A stretch of 64,000 nucleotides of DNA from Hyperoodon ampullatus (Eukaryota > Chordata > Mammalia > Artiodactyla > Ziphiidae). Below the pieces are notes generated by a model that saw nothing but the letters and a program-made list of their open reading frames with translations, made no database searches and was not told the origin of the DNA. Positions 1 to 13,439 of the stretch are shown in pieces. The translations under genes were made by a program, and so were the position numbers. The DNA lies in NCBI GenBank assembly GCA_949752795.1, contig OX457070.1, positions 27,924,588-27,988,587 of the forward strand. The letters are read 5' to 3'. The stretch's first letter is position 1. Every line of letters starts with the position of its first letter.

Positions 1-228
1 AACCCATAGAGACAAAAAATAGATTAGTGGTTGGGAGGAAATGGGGGACAACTGCTCTTGGGGTACAGGATTTCTTTTTGGAATGATGAAAATATTCTAA
101 AGTTGATGATGGGTGATGGTTGCACAGCTCTGTTAATAAACTAAATGCCACCGAATTGAATACTTTAAATAGGGGCTTGTATTTATGTGGATTATCGCAA
201 AAAAAGGTGTTAAAATAAAAAAGAACAG
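1..228 (+). repeat. Ancient L1 (L1M-type) 3' end, truncated at the window edge
   Basis: The segment from aacccatagagacaaaaaat through gatggttgcacagctctg to the A-rich end near 228 follows the common 3'-end consensus of old L1M elements. Only the tail is inside the window. It is diverged and inert. Confidence 0.65.
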
Positions 229-2012
229 ATGATAAAATACAAGCATATAACCTCTAACAGAAGAACAAAAGCAGAAATCTCAAGTATTTATTTTAAGGAA
301 ATTAGAGTTAAGCTTTTTTTTTTTTTTTAAAGAACTAGCAATTGACCACCAAACAGGACTTAAGTCTTACCACACTCAACTTTGCCCGAGAACTCTCAGC
401 TGTAATTTCCTCTTCCCTCTAAGTTCCAGGTGATTTCTATGGCTGGTTCTCCTTAAGCAGACACAGGAGCAGGGCTGGTGACTTTCCTAACCCCTGGTAA
501 CCCCAGCTAGCCGGCTGCTCAGTGATTTCAGCCCCCCTTTTCTCCCTGCATCCTGCAGGTAAGTCCTCTTCCAATCGTCCTCATTCTTGACAGAAATGAT
601 ACATGCAGCAGAATCATAATTTACATCCTAGCTAGTTCATATTTGGCCTCTTTGCCCTTCCCCACTTCTAAATTCCCTTGGCCCTCTCTTGCTCCATTGT
701 ATTTCTGGCCAACCAAACCTAGGTTTAAACCCAGCTCTTCCCCATCACATGCAACGTGGCTGAGAAATAGCAAACCAGAGGCTGGTCTCACTTCAAGTTC
801 ATGTCACAGCCTCAAGTGGGTCCATTGCTGTCGTCCACTCCATCTCAACTCCCTGGTCCTCTGCTCTGCCCCTGCCGGACACGAGCATTCCACACCTTCT
901 CCTTTCCTCTCAGCCCTCTACTACCTCCTCCCTGTCGTCACTCTGGGCCAGTGACCCTGCTTCCTCTTTCTCTTAGAACAGAAGCCATCAGAAGAGACCC
1001 CACCCCCTGCAACCCCACCAGCACCGGCACCGCACCCGCCCTCCCTCCTGTTACAAAGGTGCTCTGCTTGCACCCCGACCCAAGGCCACCCCTGCACGCA
1101 TGCCCTCTGACCCATTCAAGGACGTGATCCTCTTCCCCCCCTCCTGTGTCATCACGCTTCCTTCTCTACTGGCTCATTCCCATCGGCGTTCAAATATGTG
1201 ACACTAGTCCCCCATCATTTAAAAAGAAAACTCTCAAAGCGCACTTTTGGCTCCCGCCTACTTTCTTTCTTCCTTTTACAGAAAAATGTCTAGAGTTTTC
1301 TACACTTGTCTCTAATTCTTGTCTTTCCATTCTCTCTGCTCCACCGAAACTTGCCTGTCAAGGTCACCGAGGACTCAGGCCTCAAAAATCAACCAACAGC
1401 AGTATTTGATAGAGGCAGTCACCTCCTGTCTCTGAAACATCCCCCTTGCCTTACAGAGCATCACGGTTGTGGTCCTCTCACCCTACTGGTCACGCCTTCT
1501 CATTCTCTGCTGATTCCTCCTTGTCACTTGTGCTTTGATCATCTGAGTGGCCTGGGGCTCCAGGCTCAGACCCCTTCTTCTCCCCATCCACACTTACTCC
1601 CTTGGGGTTCCCCTCGAGTTTGATGTCTTTAAATAACATATACACTGAGGAACCCCACGTGGAGCTCTCTCCAACCTGCATGACTCCTCTGAACTCCAGC
1701 TGCCTGTTTAACATCTCCGACTAGACATCTAATAAGCTTCTCGAATGTGCCATCTCCAGAATCCAACTCCTAATCACACCTCCCACCCACCCACCTGCTC
1801 CTTCCACAGTCTTCCTCTTATAAGCAAGTGCAACTCCTTCCTTCCAGATGCTCAAGTCAAAACCCCCACAGTCACTTCGGACTCTTCCTCATGCTCCACA
1901 TTCCATCCATCGGTGAATCCTGTTGGCGCCACCTTCAGTACATACTCAGAATCAGACCGATTCTCCCCTATCACCACGGGCCTGGTCCCCATCGTCTGGA
2001 TTGTTTTGGGGG

Positions 2013-2645
2013 TTTGTTTTTTTAACATCTTTATTGGAGTATAATTGCTCTACAATGGTGTGTTAGTTTCTGCTTTATAATAAAGTGAATCAGCTATACA
2101 TATACATATATCCCCATATCTCCTCCCTCTTGCTTCTCCCTCCCACCTTCCCTATCCCACCCCTCTAGGGGGTCACAAAGCACCGAGCTGATCTCCCTGT
2201 GCTATGCGGCTGCTTCCCACTAGCTATCTGTTTTACATTTGGTAGTGTATATATGCCATGCCACTCTCTCACTTCGTCCCAGCTTACTCTTCCCCCTCCC
2301 CGTGTCGTCAAGTCCATTCTCTACATCTGTGTCTTTATCCCTGTCCGGCCCCTAGGTTCTTCAGAACCTTTTCTTTTTTTTTTTTTAGATTCCATATATA
2401 TGTGTTAGCATATGGTATTTGTTTTTCTCTTTCTGACTTACTTCACTCTGTATGACAGACTCTAGGTCCATCCACCTCACTACAAATAACTCAATTTCGT
2501 TTCTTTTTATGGCTGAGTAATATTCCTTTGTATATATGTGCCACATCTTCTTTATCCATTCATCTGTCGATGGACACTTAGGTTGCTTCCATGTCCTGGC
2601 TATTGTAAAAACAGAGCTGCAATGAACATTGTGGTACATGACTCT

Positions 2646-2685
<40 letters not shown>

Positions 2686-3346
2686 ATTACGTGGGCTTCT
2701 CACTGCTGTGGCCTCTCCCGTTGCGGAGCACAGGCTCTGGACGCGCAGGCCCAGTAGCCATGGCTCACGGGCCTAGCCGCTCCGCGGCATGTGGGATCCT
2801 CCCAGACCGGGGCACGAACCCGCGTCCCCTGCATCGGCAGGCGGACTCTCAACCACTGCGCCACCAGAGAAGCCCTACATGACTCTTCTTGAATTATGGT
2901 TTTCTCAGGGTATATGCCCAGTAGTGGGATTGCTGGATCATAGGGTAGTTCTATTTTTAGTTTTTTAAGGAACCTCCATACTGTTCTCCATAGTGGCTCT
3001 ATCAATTTACATTCCCACCAACAGTGCAAGAGGGTTCCCTTTTCTCCACACCCTCTCCAGCATTTATTGTTTGTAGATTTTTTGATGATGCCCATTCTGA
3101 TCGGTGTGAGGTGATACCTCATTGTAGTTTTGATTTGCATTTCTCTAATGATTCGTGATGTTGAGCATCCTTTCATGTGCTTCTTGGCCATCTTATGTCT
3201 TCTTTGGAGAAATGTCTATTTAGGTCTTCTGCCCATTTTTGTATTGGGTTGTTTGTTTTTTTAATATTGAGCTGCATGAGCCGCTTGTAAAATTTGGAGA
3301 TTAATCCTTTGTCAGTTGCTTCGTTTGCAAATATTTTCTCCCATTC
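2013..3346 (-). mobile_element. 5'-truncated L1, ORF2 C-terminus and 3' end, interrupted by a SINE
   Basis: Read on the minus strand, the segment starts near 3346 in ORF2, includes the [20 protein letters not shown] and [17 protein letters not shown] blocks typical of the L1 ORF2 C-terminus (about 3100-2890), resumes after the SINE with ARTWKQPKCPSTDEWIKK, and ends in a 3' tail with an A-rich end at about 2013-2022. It lacks the reverse transcriptase and endonuclease, so it cannot move. Confidence 0.85.
2650..2875 (-). mobile_element. Cetacean CHR-type tRNA-derived SINE inside the L1
   Basis: On the minus strand the element starts gggcttctctggtggcgcag at 2875 and ends in a long poly(A), seen as T at 2648-2683. 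It is flanked by a perfect 15-bp target duplication, tacatgactcttctt, at 2635-2649 and 2876-2890. Intact flanks and a long pure tail indicate a fairly young insertion. Confidence 0.93.
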
Positions 3347-6300
3347 TGAGTTGCACCAGTCTTCTAACTGGCCTCCCTGCCTTCACCCTTGCCCCCAAAT
3401 CTATTCTCAATACGACAGCCACACACATCGGAACACATCGCCTCTCTGTTCAAATCCAGTGATTTGCCAACTCGCTTGGAATAAGGCCAAAGCCCTTACA
3501 ACAACAGCAAGCTAAAGTCTCTCATGATCAGGCCCTCACACCTCCCCCACCTCACGTCCTTCCATTGCTTCCTCACTCACGCTGCTCCCACCCCGGTGGC
3601 CTTCCCAGTCTGCGAACATCTCCAGAGCCCTCATGCTCTTCCCATGGCAGGAACTCTATTCCTCCCCTGGGTCACTTCATCACCTCCTTCAAGTCTTGAC
3701 TAACTACGATCTGTTTTCCCCTCCTTATTCACCATATTTTAAATCACTATCCCCCTCCCAGCAATTCTCATTCCCCCTTCCTTGCTTTTTCTCCCTAGCA
3801 ATTATCACCATCAGACACTCCATATATTTTATTTAGGTACTTGCTTATTATGTCCCATGATGGCACAGATCTTTATCTTTTTTAATGCTATACCTCCATC
3901 CAGTCCTTAGAACATTGCCTGGCACATATTTGGAGGCCAGTAAATATCTGACGGATATATGAATGCCTAGACATGGCGGGGGCGGGGGGAGGCAAGATCC
4001 TTGGCTTTTAAATTTCCTAAAGCAGATAATATGTCATTAAAAAAATAGGTTTAAGAGAATGTTCTTTCCAGCCCTTCTCCCGCTATTTACAGAGGAGATG
4101 AAAGAGTAGAGTGGGACAGGAAGCAAGAACCAGAGTCTGTGAGGGTTTCTGGTAAGGCATCCCCACACCCTCTGCCACAGGTTAGCCCCAAAGTGTACAT
4201 GGCATAGACCCCTCTGTAACCTTGGAGATCTGGTAAGCAGCAGCCATCCAGAAATTGCCAGAGAATTTGGGGCATATGGCACTTGACAGAAGACGGCTGC
4301 ATGGGTGTCATGGGAGAGTCCTCATCATTTCCTGTAGACCCCGGAGTGTCACAAAGGAGCTGCCAAATTGTGCCGTGCTCCCCAGAAAGGCTTGAAAGGT
4401 AGTCGAGAGAGAGAGCCGGGACACCTGAAAGGGCCTTCTGGTCGAGTTAATGAGATATATTCTGTTTGGTCTGTATGCCCAATAGATCCAGGGTGCGCAC
4501 ACACTAGTGACCAGGGGTCACTTCCTGTGGAGGTCATGACCTTATGGAAGCCCAACCCAGAATTCAGCTGCCTCCCAGGCGTGAGGACAAGGAAGAAAAA
4601 TCCAAAACTAACTAAAGCTTAAACCTAAATGGTTGAAGTTACCAGGACTTTTCTGCCAGGAAAAATGTGAGCTCAAAAGAGAGATTAAGTTGAATTACAG
4701 AAAAATAAAGTTATATTTTCAACACGCTCACAGATGTGACTTGAAAATATCATTCCTGCTATTTCTCTAACCTGGCTTCTGATGGAGTTACTTCATGCCC
4801 ACTTCTTCCATCCCTTCCTCAAGAAGCCCAAGAATAAGTTAGCCCCCCATGAGAATGAGCCCCACAGAAACAGGATGGTCCTCCCATGTCTTACCCCAGA
4901 TGTGCCAAAGCCAAGCCACCCTCTGGCGTTAGTGGAATCCGATAATCCAAAGCTCCAAAAGGAAAAGGGTCGTACACTCTCTAATTCTATGTGTGCTCTT
5001 GACCTCATTTTGTAATAGCTAAGCATCTAGTCTTGGAACACGAGAAAGAGGAGAAACAAATGCAAATGGCTTGATTGTTGGAGTGTCACCTCAGGCTTTA
5101 GCAAGAAGTCTGGCCATTAAAGCTTTATTTCCCCATGCCCAAGGTTCAAGGTCCCTCACCATTCAGCCAGCCAAGCAAGCAAGTCTGATCAAGGCACGGA
5201 CTGACGGCCTCTCCAATTTCAGCTAATAGCCAACATTCAGTTCCTGAGCAACCAGAGCCATGTAACAAAGACATGCTTCTCCAGGCTTGATCCAGTCTAA
5301 TGGGCACCCTAATCCCTCCGAAGACCCAAATCAGCACGGCACATTCAGACCATTTAATCTCCCATTTTCATTCAGTAAGCCTGACGCATTTCATGAATAT
5401 GGATGGCAATTGACAACAATCATTCCAAGCCTGACTTTCTGTGAAGTTAGGAAAGTTGGGGAAGGCAGGCGGTATCGCTTGTGTTCTCTCCCCAGGATGA
5501 CCACTTGAATCAAAGAGAAAAGTTCATGGTCAAATTCCTTTATCACCAAGGTTACAATGTTAAACCTTGGAGTCACTATAGGGAACTATATACCCACCTC
5601 CATTTTTTAAAACTAATTTTAAGCAGGCCTTCATTGCCTACGTCAACCAGAAGGTAGCCATCCTAGACTGTGTTGAAAGTAATTTCTGTCTTAGCACAAA
5701 TCAGCATCATCAAGATCGTAATATTAGAACCCAACACTGGGATTAGTATAGGCTTCGAGTTGGTGTCTGTGAAGATATTTTGTGACCTATAAAGTTTACC
5801 GTGATAAACGCTCTTGTTGATATTGTCAACATCACCAGTTTGACCCCCAATGCTGCTGCCCCATAGCTCAACATCTGCAGAACTGGAATAATGATGTGAT
5901 GATTCTCTAGTTCTTTAATTAATGTCTTGAGATTTAAAAACTGAGTCTGTTTGCTCACACACACATCAATACAAACACAGACATAACATACAAGTACTCA
6001 CACCTCCATGTAAACCAGACAAACCCCTAGACGTGCAACGCCCCGACTCTGAACCTACCCCACCCCATGCATACTAAAAGTTTCATGCCCCCCCAAACCA
6101 CACAGACTTACACCCACAGTCAGCTACCATGTTGATTCAGCAGAACTCTACACACTAATGACAAAAAAACCCACTTAATTATTCCCACGAGTGGAACACT
6201 GGGCTTTCAGTCTCGTGTGGACACTCCCTGCAGTTCTGCCTCCATGTCTGTGGAAGGGATCACTACTCTGTTTACTCTGACTTCCAGCTGGACCAGCAGA

Positions 6301-9300
6301 GGTGGGAGGAAAAGGAAGATCTTTAACCAAGATGCTGAATTGCTTCCAAAAGGCCCCGTGAATCAGTGTGCCTGAAATCTGGCAAAGTCAAGCAGATGGT
6401 GAGCAGAGAAGGGTCAGGACCTGAAAATCTGACTACGGGCCTGATCCAGGTGGAGGGCCCAAGTGAGGTGGGGGACCTGTGGAAAATCTCTTCCAAACTC
6501 AGAAGCCTAAGGTATGTATGGGGGCCCCATGACTTGGTCCTCGGAGGACAGCATGACCCCATAACCCATGCAGAAAGCCCAAACGAATGGAATCTATCCA
6601 GCAGGGTGAATGAAAGAAGAGTGTTCAAGCCTACGAAGAAAGCAATGAGACATCGCTACTCAAAACCTGTGATGATTCCAGTAGGGCCTGAGCAAAAACT
6701 TGCCTTACCTTGGTTCTGCTTATGTAGACAGTTTTGCTTGACAGGAGTTCCAGCCATCTACTTAAGAGAAAAACTATTTCTGAAGGCCTTCCCAGGGCTG
6801 CAGAAGCATTCATCAAACTACAGACACTAATCTTAGCTATCTTAAATTCAATTTTAGAAGTATTTTGGGGGAGCCTACTATGTGCCAAAGTCAACCTACT
6901 TTCTAGTTACTGTGTGAGTTTTCATACACAAAGTCATATTACTTTTCAAATATTCTATATTTTGAACTTGCTGCTAATTCAGGCTGGTTTCCCATGCCTC
7001 AGTGAACGTAAGAGAGGTGCTCACGTCACTGGGCAGGTTGATAAGCTCCACTGAGCATCCTCAGGGGGACCTGTACTCAGCAGTGAGAGCTGAACCAAGT
7101 TCCAAGCACTGTTTTGACCCAGGCTGGGGAACGGGAGGGGACAGGGATGATGACAGGACCATCAGGGGTAGGAAGGCATTAAATTAGACCTCAGAGAGAA
7201 CTTCCTGTCCTGTAGATTTTCAAGGAAAGCCGAGAATTTCCCTCTGGGAAGAGATGAACTTCTTCCTCATAGATCAGGGGAAAGACCTCTTGGGAAGAGG
7301 GGAGTACGGGGCAGAGGCGGGCAGGGCTGCTAGGTGGGGGCTGGGGCCTCTTCCTCCCTGATGAGGCCCTGGAGTTCACCAGACAAGTCTCACCCTGGGC
7401 TGTCCCCCCTGCAGTGCGCATCGAGGGAGGAGGGGTGCACCCCCGAGGAGACCACAGGAATGCCAAGCAGGGGAAAGGCGCCCGGAGCCAAGGGCTCCGG
7501 CAACGAGGATCCAATATCGGCGGGTGACTCCAGCCCCCGTAACAGGAGAGACCGTAAAGTATGTGCTCTGCTTCCCAACCAGCAAACACAGCAAATAACC
7601 AATTACTCCAAATAGCTAACAGATTTCGGCTCTGATTTCCCTCCCCTTGCCTCCCCTGTGCCTTCACTTGTCATTGGATGGGCGATTTGTATTTGCTCTG
7701 AGAAAATGAGAGAAGGAATGACTCACAAAGGAAGGTCCAGATTACACACAGTGACAGGCATCAAACCTCCCTAATCAGAACTAATGGGAGTGGGGGGAGG
7801 CCAGGCTGCACTGGCAACACATCTGAACCAGAGATATTTTTAAAGAAGTACAGTTTTGTTACTTTCAAGCGCATACAATAATTCTTGCTAAACCGATAGT
7901 GCCAAATACATGTCCTTAGGAAACCTGCTTTAAGGAGAAGATAAGTACCTTCCTCGTTAGCACATCTGATATATACAAAAGTACAGGTAAAAACCATTCA
8001 TGTTATTAAGGTGAAAACACTGCCCCTGAAACTCTCAAGGCCAGAGGTGCAAGCACGGGGCACTGAGACAAATTGCCTTGGGCACCTTCTGGAAATACTT
8101 CCTCACTTGGGAGACACACCCTGTCATTGATTCCTTTGCTCAGAAAACCTTTGCTTCCAAGTCTTTCGATAAATTGTTGTCGGTACCCATAAGCTGCAGT
8201 AAAGCATTCCCCCCAAAACTTGGAATTAAGAGAAATAGGGCTGCCCTCGGAGAATCAGACCATGAAATCAATGCAGAGGGGTTCAGAGCAAGGAGAGGCA
8301 AAATCGTCTCAAAGGGAAAGGCAGCTTCTACACTGAGCCTTAACTGTAAGTGGGTAGATTGTACTAATACATCTAGAGAAAGACTATGTCAGAAAAAAAG
8401 GAAAGACTATGTCAGGAAAAAAAGGAACTGATCAGTCCTGGAAATGTAAGAGAAGAGGAGTTAGAGTTGACTGTTCACACCAGCATCATCAGAGGCAGGG
8501 TCCCAGGGTTAGGGACTAAAACTGTCCCTTTCTTTGGAGATGGAGGTATCAGTCCGTTTTGGACAGCTGATACTCAATTTCAAATCCCAGAATTCCTCTC
8601 TCCTCATTCTGATTCTTCACTCATCTCCAGCCACAACTTGGCTTCCCAACTGCTGAGCCTATAGAGAGACCACAGGCTGGATCACTATCCAAGGTCACAT
8701 CCCCCAGGCAGAAGTATTTCTCACTGTAAACTCATACATTGGTAACCCTGGTCTAGAAACTTGAAAAATATGCATCTAGCCCTAAGAAAGTTGACCTATC
8801 AGGTGTCTGAGCTCACAAGATTGAGGGTCCACACAGCCAATACTGTAGAAACTTCCCTTGAGTAACACCCCTGCCTGGAGCCAGCTCTCCTTTATTTAAG
8901 AAACTCCTATATAGGGTTCCATAGGCAAGAATTGTGGCTCGGACCTAGCCAGCCAGCATCTGACTGCCCCAACAAACATAGAAAACAAACTCTTCAGCCC
9001 AGTAGAAAAGCCTCTGGTCCTGTTTTCCTCCTTAATTCTCCCACCCTGCTGGATTCCTAACTGGCAAGGTAAAATTACAACAACCTTAGACTGTTTCCGT
9101 CTTCCTTTTACCTGAGTTTGAGATTAGAAGGGGGCCTATGCACTAATGGAAGAGCCACTGGGGCTCCTGGTTCTTGGCAAGCAAGGACTTCCCTCTGTAA
9201 AGACAAAAAGAAAAGATTAAGGTTCAAAAGAAGGGGGACAATATGAGGACTAAGATAAGTGCTCTGTTAAAGGGTTGAGTAAAAACAAAAGAAAACAAAT

Positions 9301-9432
9301 GACCAATTTATGGCCACAGGAAGTCTCAAGAGGATCCCATAAACAAGAAGTTAGAGCATGTGGTCCTGAAGGAACTAGAATCTGCATGAAGACATCATGA
9401 CTGTCAAATTGAAAACTATAACATAGACACTG

Positions 9433-10480
9433 ATTTCCAGCAAAATGGCAAACTAGAGGACCAGAGACACCCTCCAAGTAAGAACACCTAAATTAATTAA
9501 TAAGATACCTTTAAAATTCTTTTTAAATGCATTACTGAGCTGATAGGAATATAAAGAAGATCCTTGGAGGCAAATGAAAAAGCAAAAATCCAGGGAAATA
9601 AGGAGCCGAAATGCAAACTAACGGTGGGGCCCGAAAAGCCCAAGCCAAACATTTAGTTTTAAGTGAATCTGAGTTTGTAGTGTTTCCAGGCATCTGGTAA
9701 AAGTAAACACGTGTCCTCTCTGAAAGAATGTGACTTTCATCCAGGCCTCAAAGAACTCTCAGATAAAGTTCCAAGGAACATGAGTTCACAATCGGAAATA
9801 GTGAAACACATAAGAAACAAGGCACCATGAGTGAGAGTCAGCTAGAAACACCAACTGCAGATCAGACCTGTCAGGACAACAGAAAGCAGAATTTTCAGAA
9901 ATAGGACTTTAAAAAAAACTGTTTAAAAAATAAAGGCATTAACAATATGGCAAAAGAACAAGACACTTTCAAAAATAAACAAGAAGATTTGGAAAAAAAG
10001 AGAACTTTTCGAGATAAAAATATTAATACTTAGGACTTGAAACTCAATAGGCGGGGTTACATAACCTTTAGAAACAAGACTTAGTGAACTAGAAGACATG
10101 TCTTCAGAAATTAGCCAGTGTGTAACACAAAGAAACACAAAATATTAAAGGAAGTTGAACCAACATGGAGAATAGAGCAAGTCCATTGAAGATCTAATCA
10201 GGATTTTAGAAGGAAATGAGAGAATGGGGAATATATAATATTTGAAGAGATAATGGTTGACCATCCAGAACTAATTAAAAGTAAAAAGGCAAAAAAACAG
10301 TCCTCATATTTAGGAAGACAACAGCACAATGGAAGCCAGAAGAGAGTGAGATTAGTGAGATAGTATCTTTAAAGTGATGACTGGAAATAAGTGTCAGTGA
10401 AACTAGTATTTCTAAAATAAGGGTGAAATAAAAATATTTTCAAACAATAATTAAAAAGTGAGACACGCCTGCTGCCAAAC
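9433..10480 (+). repeat. Ancient L1 5' end and ORF1-region remnant
   Basis: AT-rich sequence beginning around agcaaaatggcaaactagag, which resembles the start of old L1 5' regions, and running through long A-rich, ORF1-like text (for example gttgaccatccagaactaat). Every frame is broken by stops. Orientation appears to be plus. Assignment rests on pattern memory only. Confidence 0.5.
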
Positions 10481-10490
10481 ACTTGGAAAG

Positions 10491-10491
<1 letters not shown>

Positions 10492-10526
<35 letters not shown>
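10492..10526. repeat. (CA)n microsatellite
   Basis: About 35 bp of uninterrupted CA dinucleotide, directly 5' of an L1 fragment. Confidence 0.97.
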
Positions 10527-10528
<2 letters not shown>

Positions 10529-10559
10529 CACTGGGGCTGACCCTCACACACCTGCCAGG

Positions 10560-10875
10560 CAACAGGAATGGCCATCATCAAAAAATCTACAAACAATAAA
10601 TGCTGGAAAGGGTGTGGAGAAAAGGGAACCCTCCTACACTATTGGTGGGAATGTAAATTGATACAGCCACTATGGAGAACAGTATAGAAGCGCTCAAAAA
10701 ACTAAAAATAGAACTACCATATGACCCAGTGATCCCACTCCTGGGCATATACCTGGAAAAAAACCATAATTCAAAAAGATACATGCACGCCAATGTTCAT
10801 TGCAGCACTTTTTACAACAGCCAGGACATGGAGGCAAAATGTCCATCAACAGAGGAATGGATAAAGAAGATGTGG
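10560..10875 (+). mobile_element. L1 ORF2 C-terminal fragment without its 3' end
   Basis: Plus-strand L1 text from atggccatcatcaaaaaatc through ELPYDPVIPLLGIYLEK to gaatggataaagaagatgtgg at 10875, where homology stops and an A-rich non-L1 sequence begins. The missing continuation (agatgtggtac...) is found at 12362. Confidence 0.8.
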
Positions 10876-11169
10876 AAAAAAAATGGGAAAAAAAATTAAA
10901 CAAAGTGATGACATTGCCGACTGTTACACGATCTAAGAATGTCCAAACAATGGCAGCAAATGAGTAGCTGGAGAATAAGGGAATCGTGGAGTGAAAAGAC
11001 TTTTGGACTAGGATTCAGGAGATTTGGGTTTAAATATTACTTTATTTATTATCATTATGCCAATTTTAAATGAAGGAATAGAAGCTCAAAAAGTTAACTA
11101 AGTCAACCAAAGATACCTAGCTTCTGAGTGGCAGGAATGAGATTGAAATGCAAAGCACTGAACAACTCA

Positions 11170-12090
11170 ACTGACATTTCTCACTGTAGATATCCAACTG
11201 CCTCTTGATATATCTTTTTGAAGTCTAACAGGCATCTTAAACTGGACTGGACAAAATAGAGCTTTGAATTTCTCTGCCTGCCCTCCTAGTTCACTTCCCC
11301 ACAGGTTTTCCCAATCTCAATTATGGTATCATCCTATCCATCCAGTTGTTCAGGCTTCACACTTAAGAACCATCCTTGATTTCTTCTAATTCATCTAATT
11401 CATTGGTAGGATCTACAAGTTCTATCCCTAAAACATATCCTGCCATTAATACTGTTCAACTATCATTTTTTACCCCAACTATGGCAACAGCCTCTAAATT
11501 GGTCTTCTAGAAGAACAAATCTTTAAGTAGGGACGTCAGGTGCTCCTGAGAACTCTTGCCTCCTTTATAGCCCATCCTGCATACAGAAGCCAAAGTGGAC
11601 TTTCTAAAGTGTGATTCAGACCCGGCCATACCTCAGTTTAAAATCACCCAAGGCCTTCTCTTTATAACCAGAAAAAAAAATCCACTGTCCTTGAAGTGCC
11701 CATGCGCTCATTACCCTGCTCCCCACTCTCCCCTTCGTTCCCTACTCCGAGCCATGTTGGCTTTTCTGCCTCTTAGACAGTCAGCTCCTTTCCATCTCAG
11801 GATTTTGACATCAGCTTTTCCTTAACCACATATCTGCCTCCTACTCATCATTCAAGCAACAATCAAAATGTAACGGCAAAGTGACTACCTTAGTTAAAGC
11901 AAACCCCTCACTCACTCTGAATGGTGTTTCCACATTTTATCTTCTTCTTAGTGCTATCACTTCTTGAAATCCCAAGAGATTAAAGCCTCATTGAAGACAT
12001 AGACTCTGTTTTACACACTTTAGTATTTCATGCCCAGAATGGTACTTGTGTATACTTGGTGTTTAATAAATATTGTTTGATTGACTGAAT
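11170..12090 (+). repeat. Ancient LINE 3' region
   Basis: Follows the same consensus as the split copy at 1290-3965: ...ccaactgcctcttgatatat..., ...caacagcctctaaattggtc..., ...ctctgttttacacacttta..., ending in ttggtgtttaataaatattg near 12075. Plus orientation, no coding capacity. Confidence 0.6.
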
Positions 12091-12169
12091 TAACTGGTTA
12101 TATGCATCCTAAGGTAACCTTTCAGAAATGATGAACAAACTAGTGAAACAATAGAACATTCTCTTTCTA

Positions 12170-12360
12170 AATCCAGGCATATGGACATATTGCGAGTTTG
12201 GTTCCAGACCATCTCTATAAACCAAATATCATAATAAAGAGAGTCACATGAATTTTTCGGTCTCCAAATGCATATAAAAGTTATGTTTACACTATGTTGT
12301 AGTATATTAAGTGTGAAATAACATTATGTCTAAATAAACAATGTACATACCTTAAAATAA
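12170..12360 (+). repeat. Probable DNA-transposon fragment
   Basis: The text tattgcgagtttggttccag through gtctaaataaacaatgtaca resembles a common mammalian DNA-transposon end that I cannot name with confidence. It is cut at 12361 by an L1 tail. Confidence 0.4.
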
Positions 12361-12850
12361 AAAGATGTGGTACATTTATACAATGGAATATTACTCAGCC
12401 ATAAAAGGAATGAAATAGTGCCATTTGCAGAGATGTGGATAGACCTAGAGACTTTCATACAGATTGAAGTAAGTCAGAAAGAGAAAAACAAGTATCATAT
12501 AATATTACAAGAAAAATGGTACATATGAACTTATTTGCAAAGCAGAAATAGAGACACAGATGTAGAGAACAAATTTATGGATATCAAAGGGGGAAAGGGG
12601 GCAGGATGAATTGGGAGATTGGGATTGACATACACACACTACTATATATAAAACAGACAACTAATGAGAACCTACTATATAGCACAGAGAACTCTACTCA
12701 AAGCTATATAGTGACCTAAATGGGAAGGAAATCTAAAAAAGAGGGGACACATGTATATATATAACTGATTCACTTTGCTGAACAGCAGAAACTAACACAA
12801 CGTTGTAAAGCAACTATACTGCAATAAAAAAATTTTTTAATAGAAAAAAA
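12361..12850 (+). mobile_element. 5'-truncated L1 3' tail
   Basis: Starts aaagatgtggtacatttata, runs through gaatattactcagccataaa and gcaactatactgcaataaaa, and ends in an A-rich tail at about 12850. It holds the last codons of ORF2 and the 3' untranslated region only. Confidence 0.85.
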
Positions 12851-13253
12851 AAGTGAGAATGTTTATAATGAATTGATCCCAATTGCAGAAATCTCTATAG
12901 GCTCTATTTCAGGAATAAAGATGATCTCAGGAGGAGGAAGACTGGTCTACAAAACAAAACAGTCAACGTGGGCATAGCTAGAAGAAAAATCAATTACTTA
13001 AAAATAATATTGCTTTAAAAGTGTCATTTATAGAGGTAGAACTAAAATATTGAACAAAAGTTTGTAAATTGGTAAGTGACTGGAATTAAAGCATCCAAAG
13101 TTCCTTGTAATATTTTGGAGGAGGCTATAAATACCAATTAAATTTAGACTTTGCTAAATTGAATATACATGTTAAAGTTTCTATACTAATCCCTGAAGGA
13201 ACAGAAACAATGTATAGCTTTGAAACTGAAAAGGGAAGAAGGAATGAAAAGAC

Positions 13254-13267
13254 GGGGGGGGGGGGGG
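13254..13267. repeat. Poly(G) tract
   Basis: Fourteen consecutive G residues on the plus strand in an otherwise A-rich region. Such runs are prone to sequencing or assembly length error. Confidence 0.9.
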
Positions 13268-13439
13268 AGTGGCGGGTGAATTTTTCAATCCAAAAAAATT
13301 TTAAAAAGAAGAAAAAAAGAAAAGGGCAGTATAGTGGAATAAAATGGCAGAAATAAATCCAAATATATCAGTAAGACACAATTAATATATTAGACTGTCC
13401 AACTCTCTAATTAAGAGCTTATGTCAGAATGTATTAAAA

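Larger units (their letters stand above)
1290..3965 (+). repeat. Ancient LINE 3' region, split by a younger L1
   Basis: Two halves, about 1290-2012 and 3347-3965, follow one ancient mammalian LINE consensus in order: ...ctgtttaacatctccgac..., ...aatcctgttggc..., ...cgtctggatt | ttgcaccagtcttctaactg..., ...gaatgcctag at the 3' end. The join resumes exactly where the L1 at 2013-3346 ends, so this was one element before the L1 arrived. The exact family (L1M, HAL1 or L2 type) is not assigned. It has no coding capacity. Confidence 0.65.

Noticed and set aside
2700..3191. 163-codon frame with L1-like residues as a gene
   Set aside because: It is an L1 ORF2 end fused to SINE sequence, without catalytic domains.
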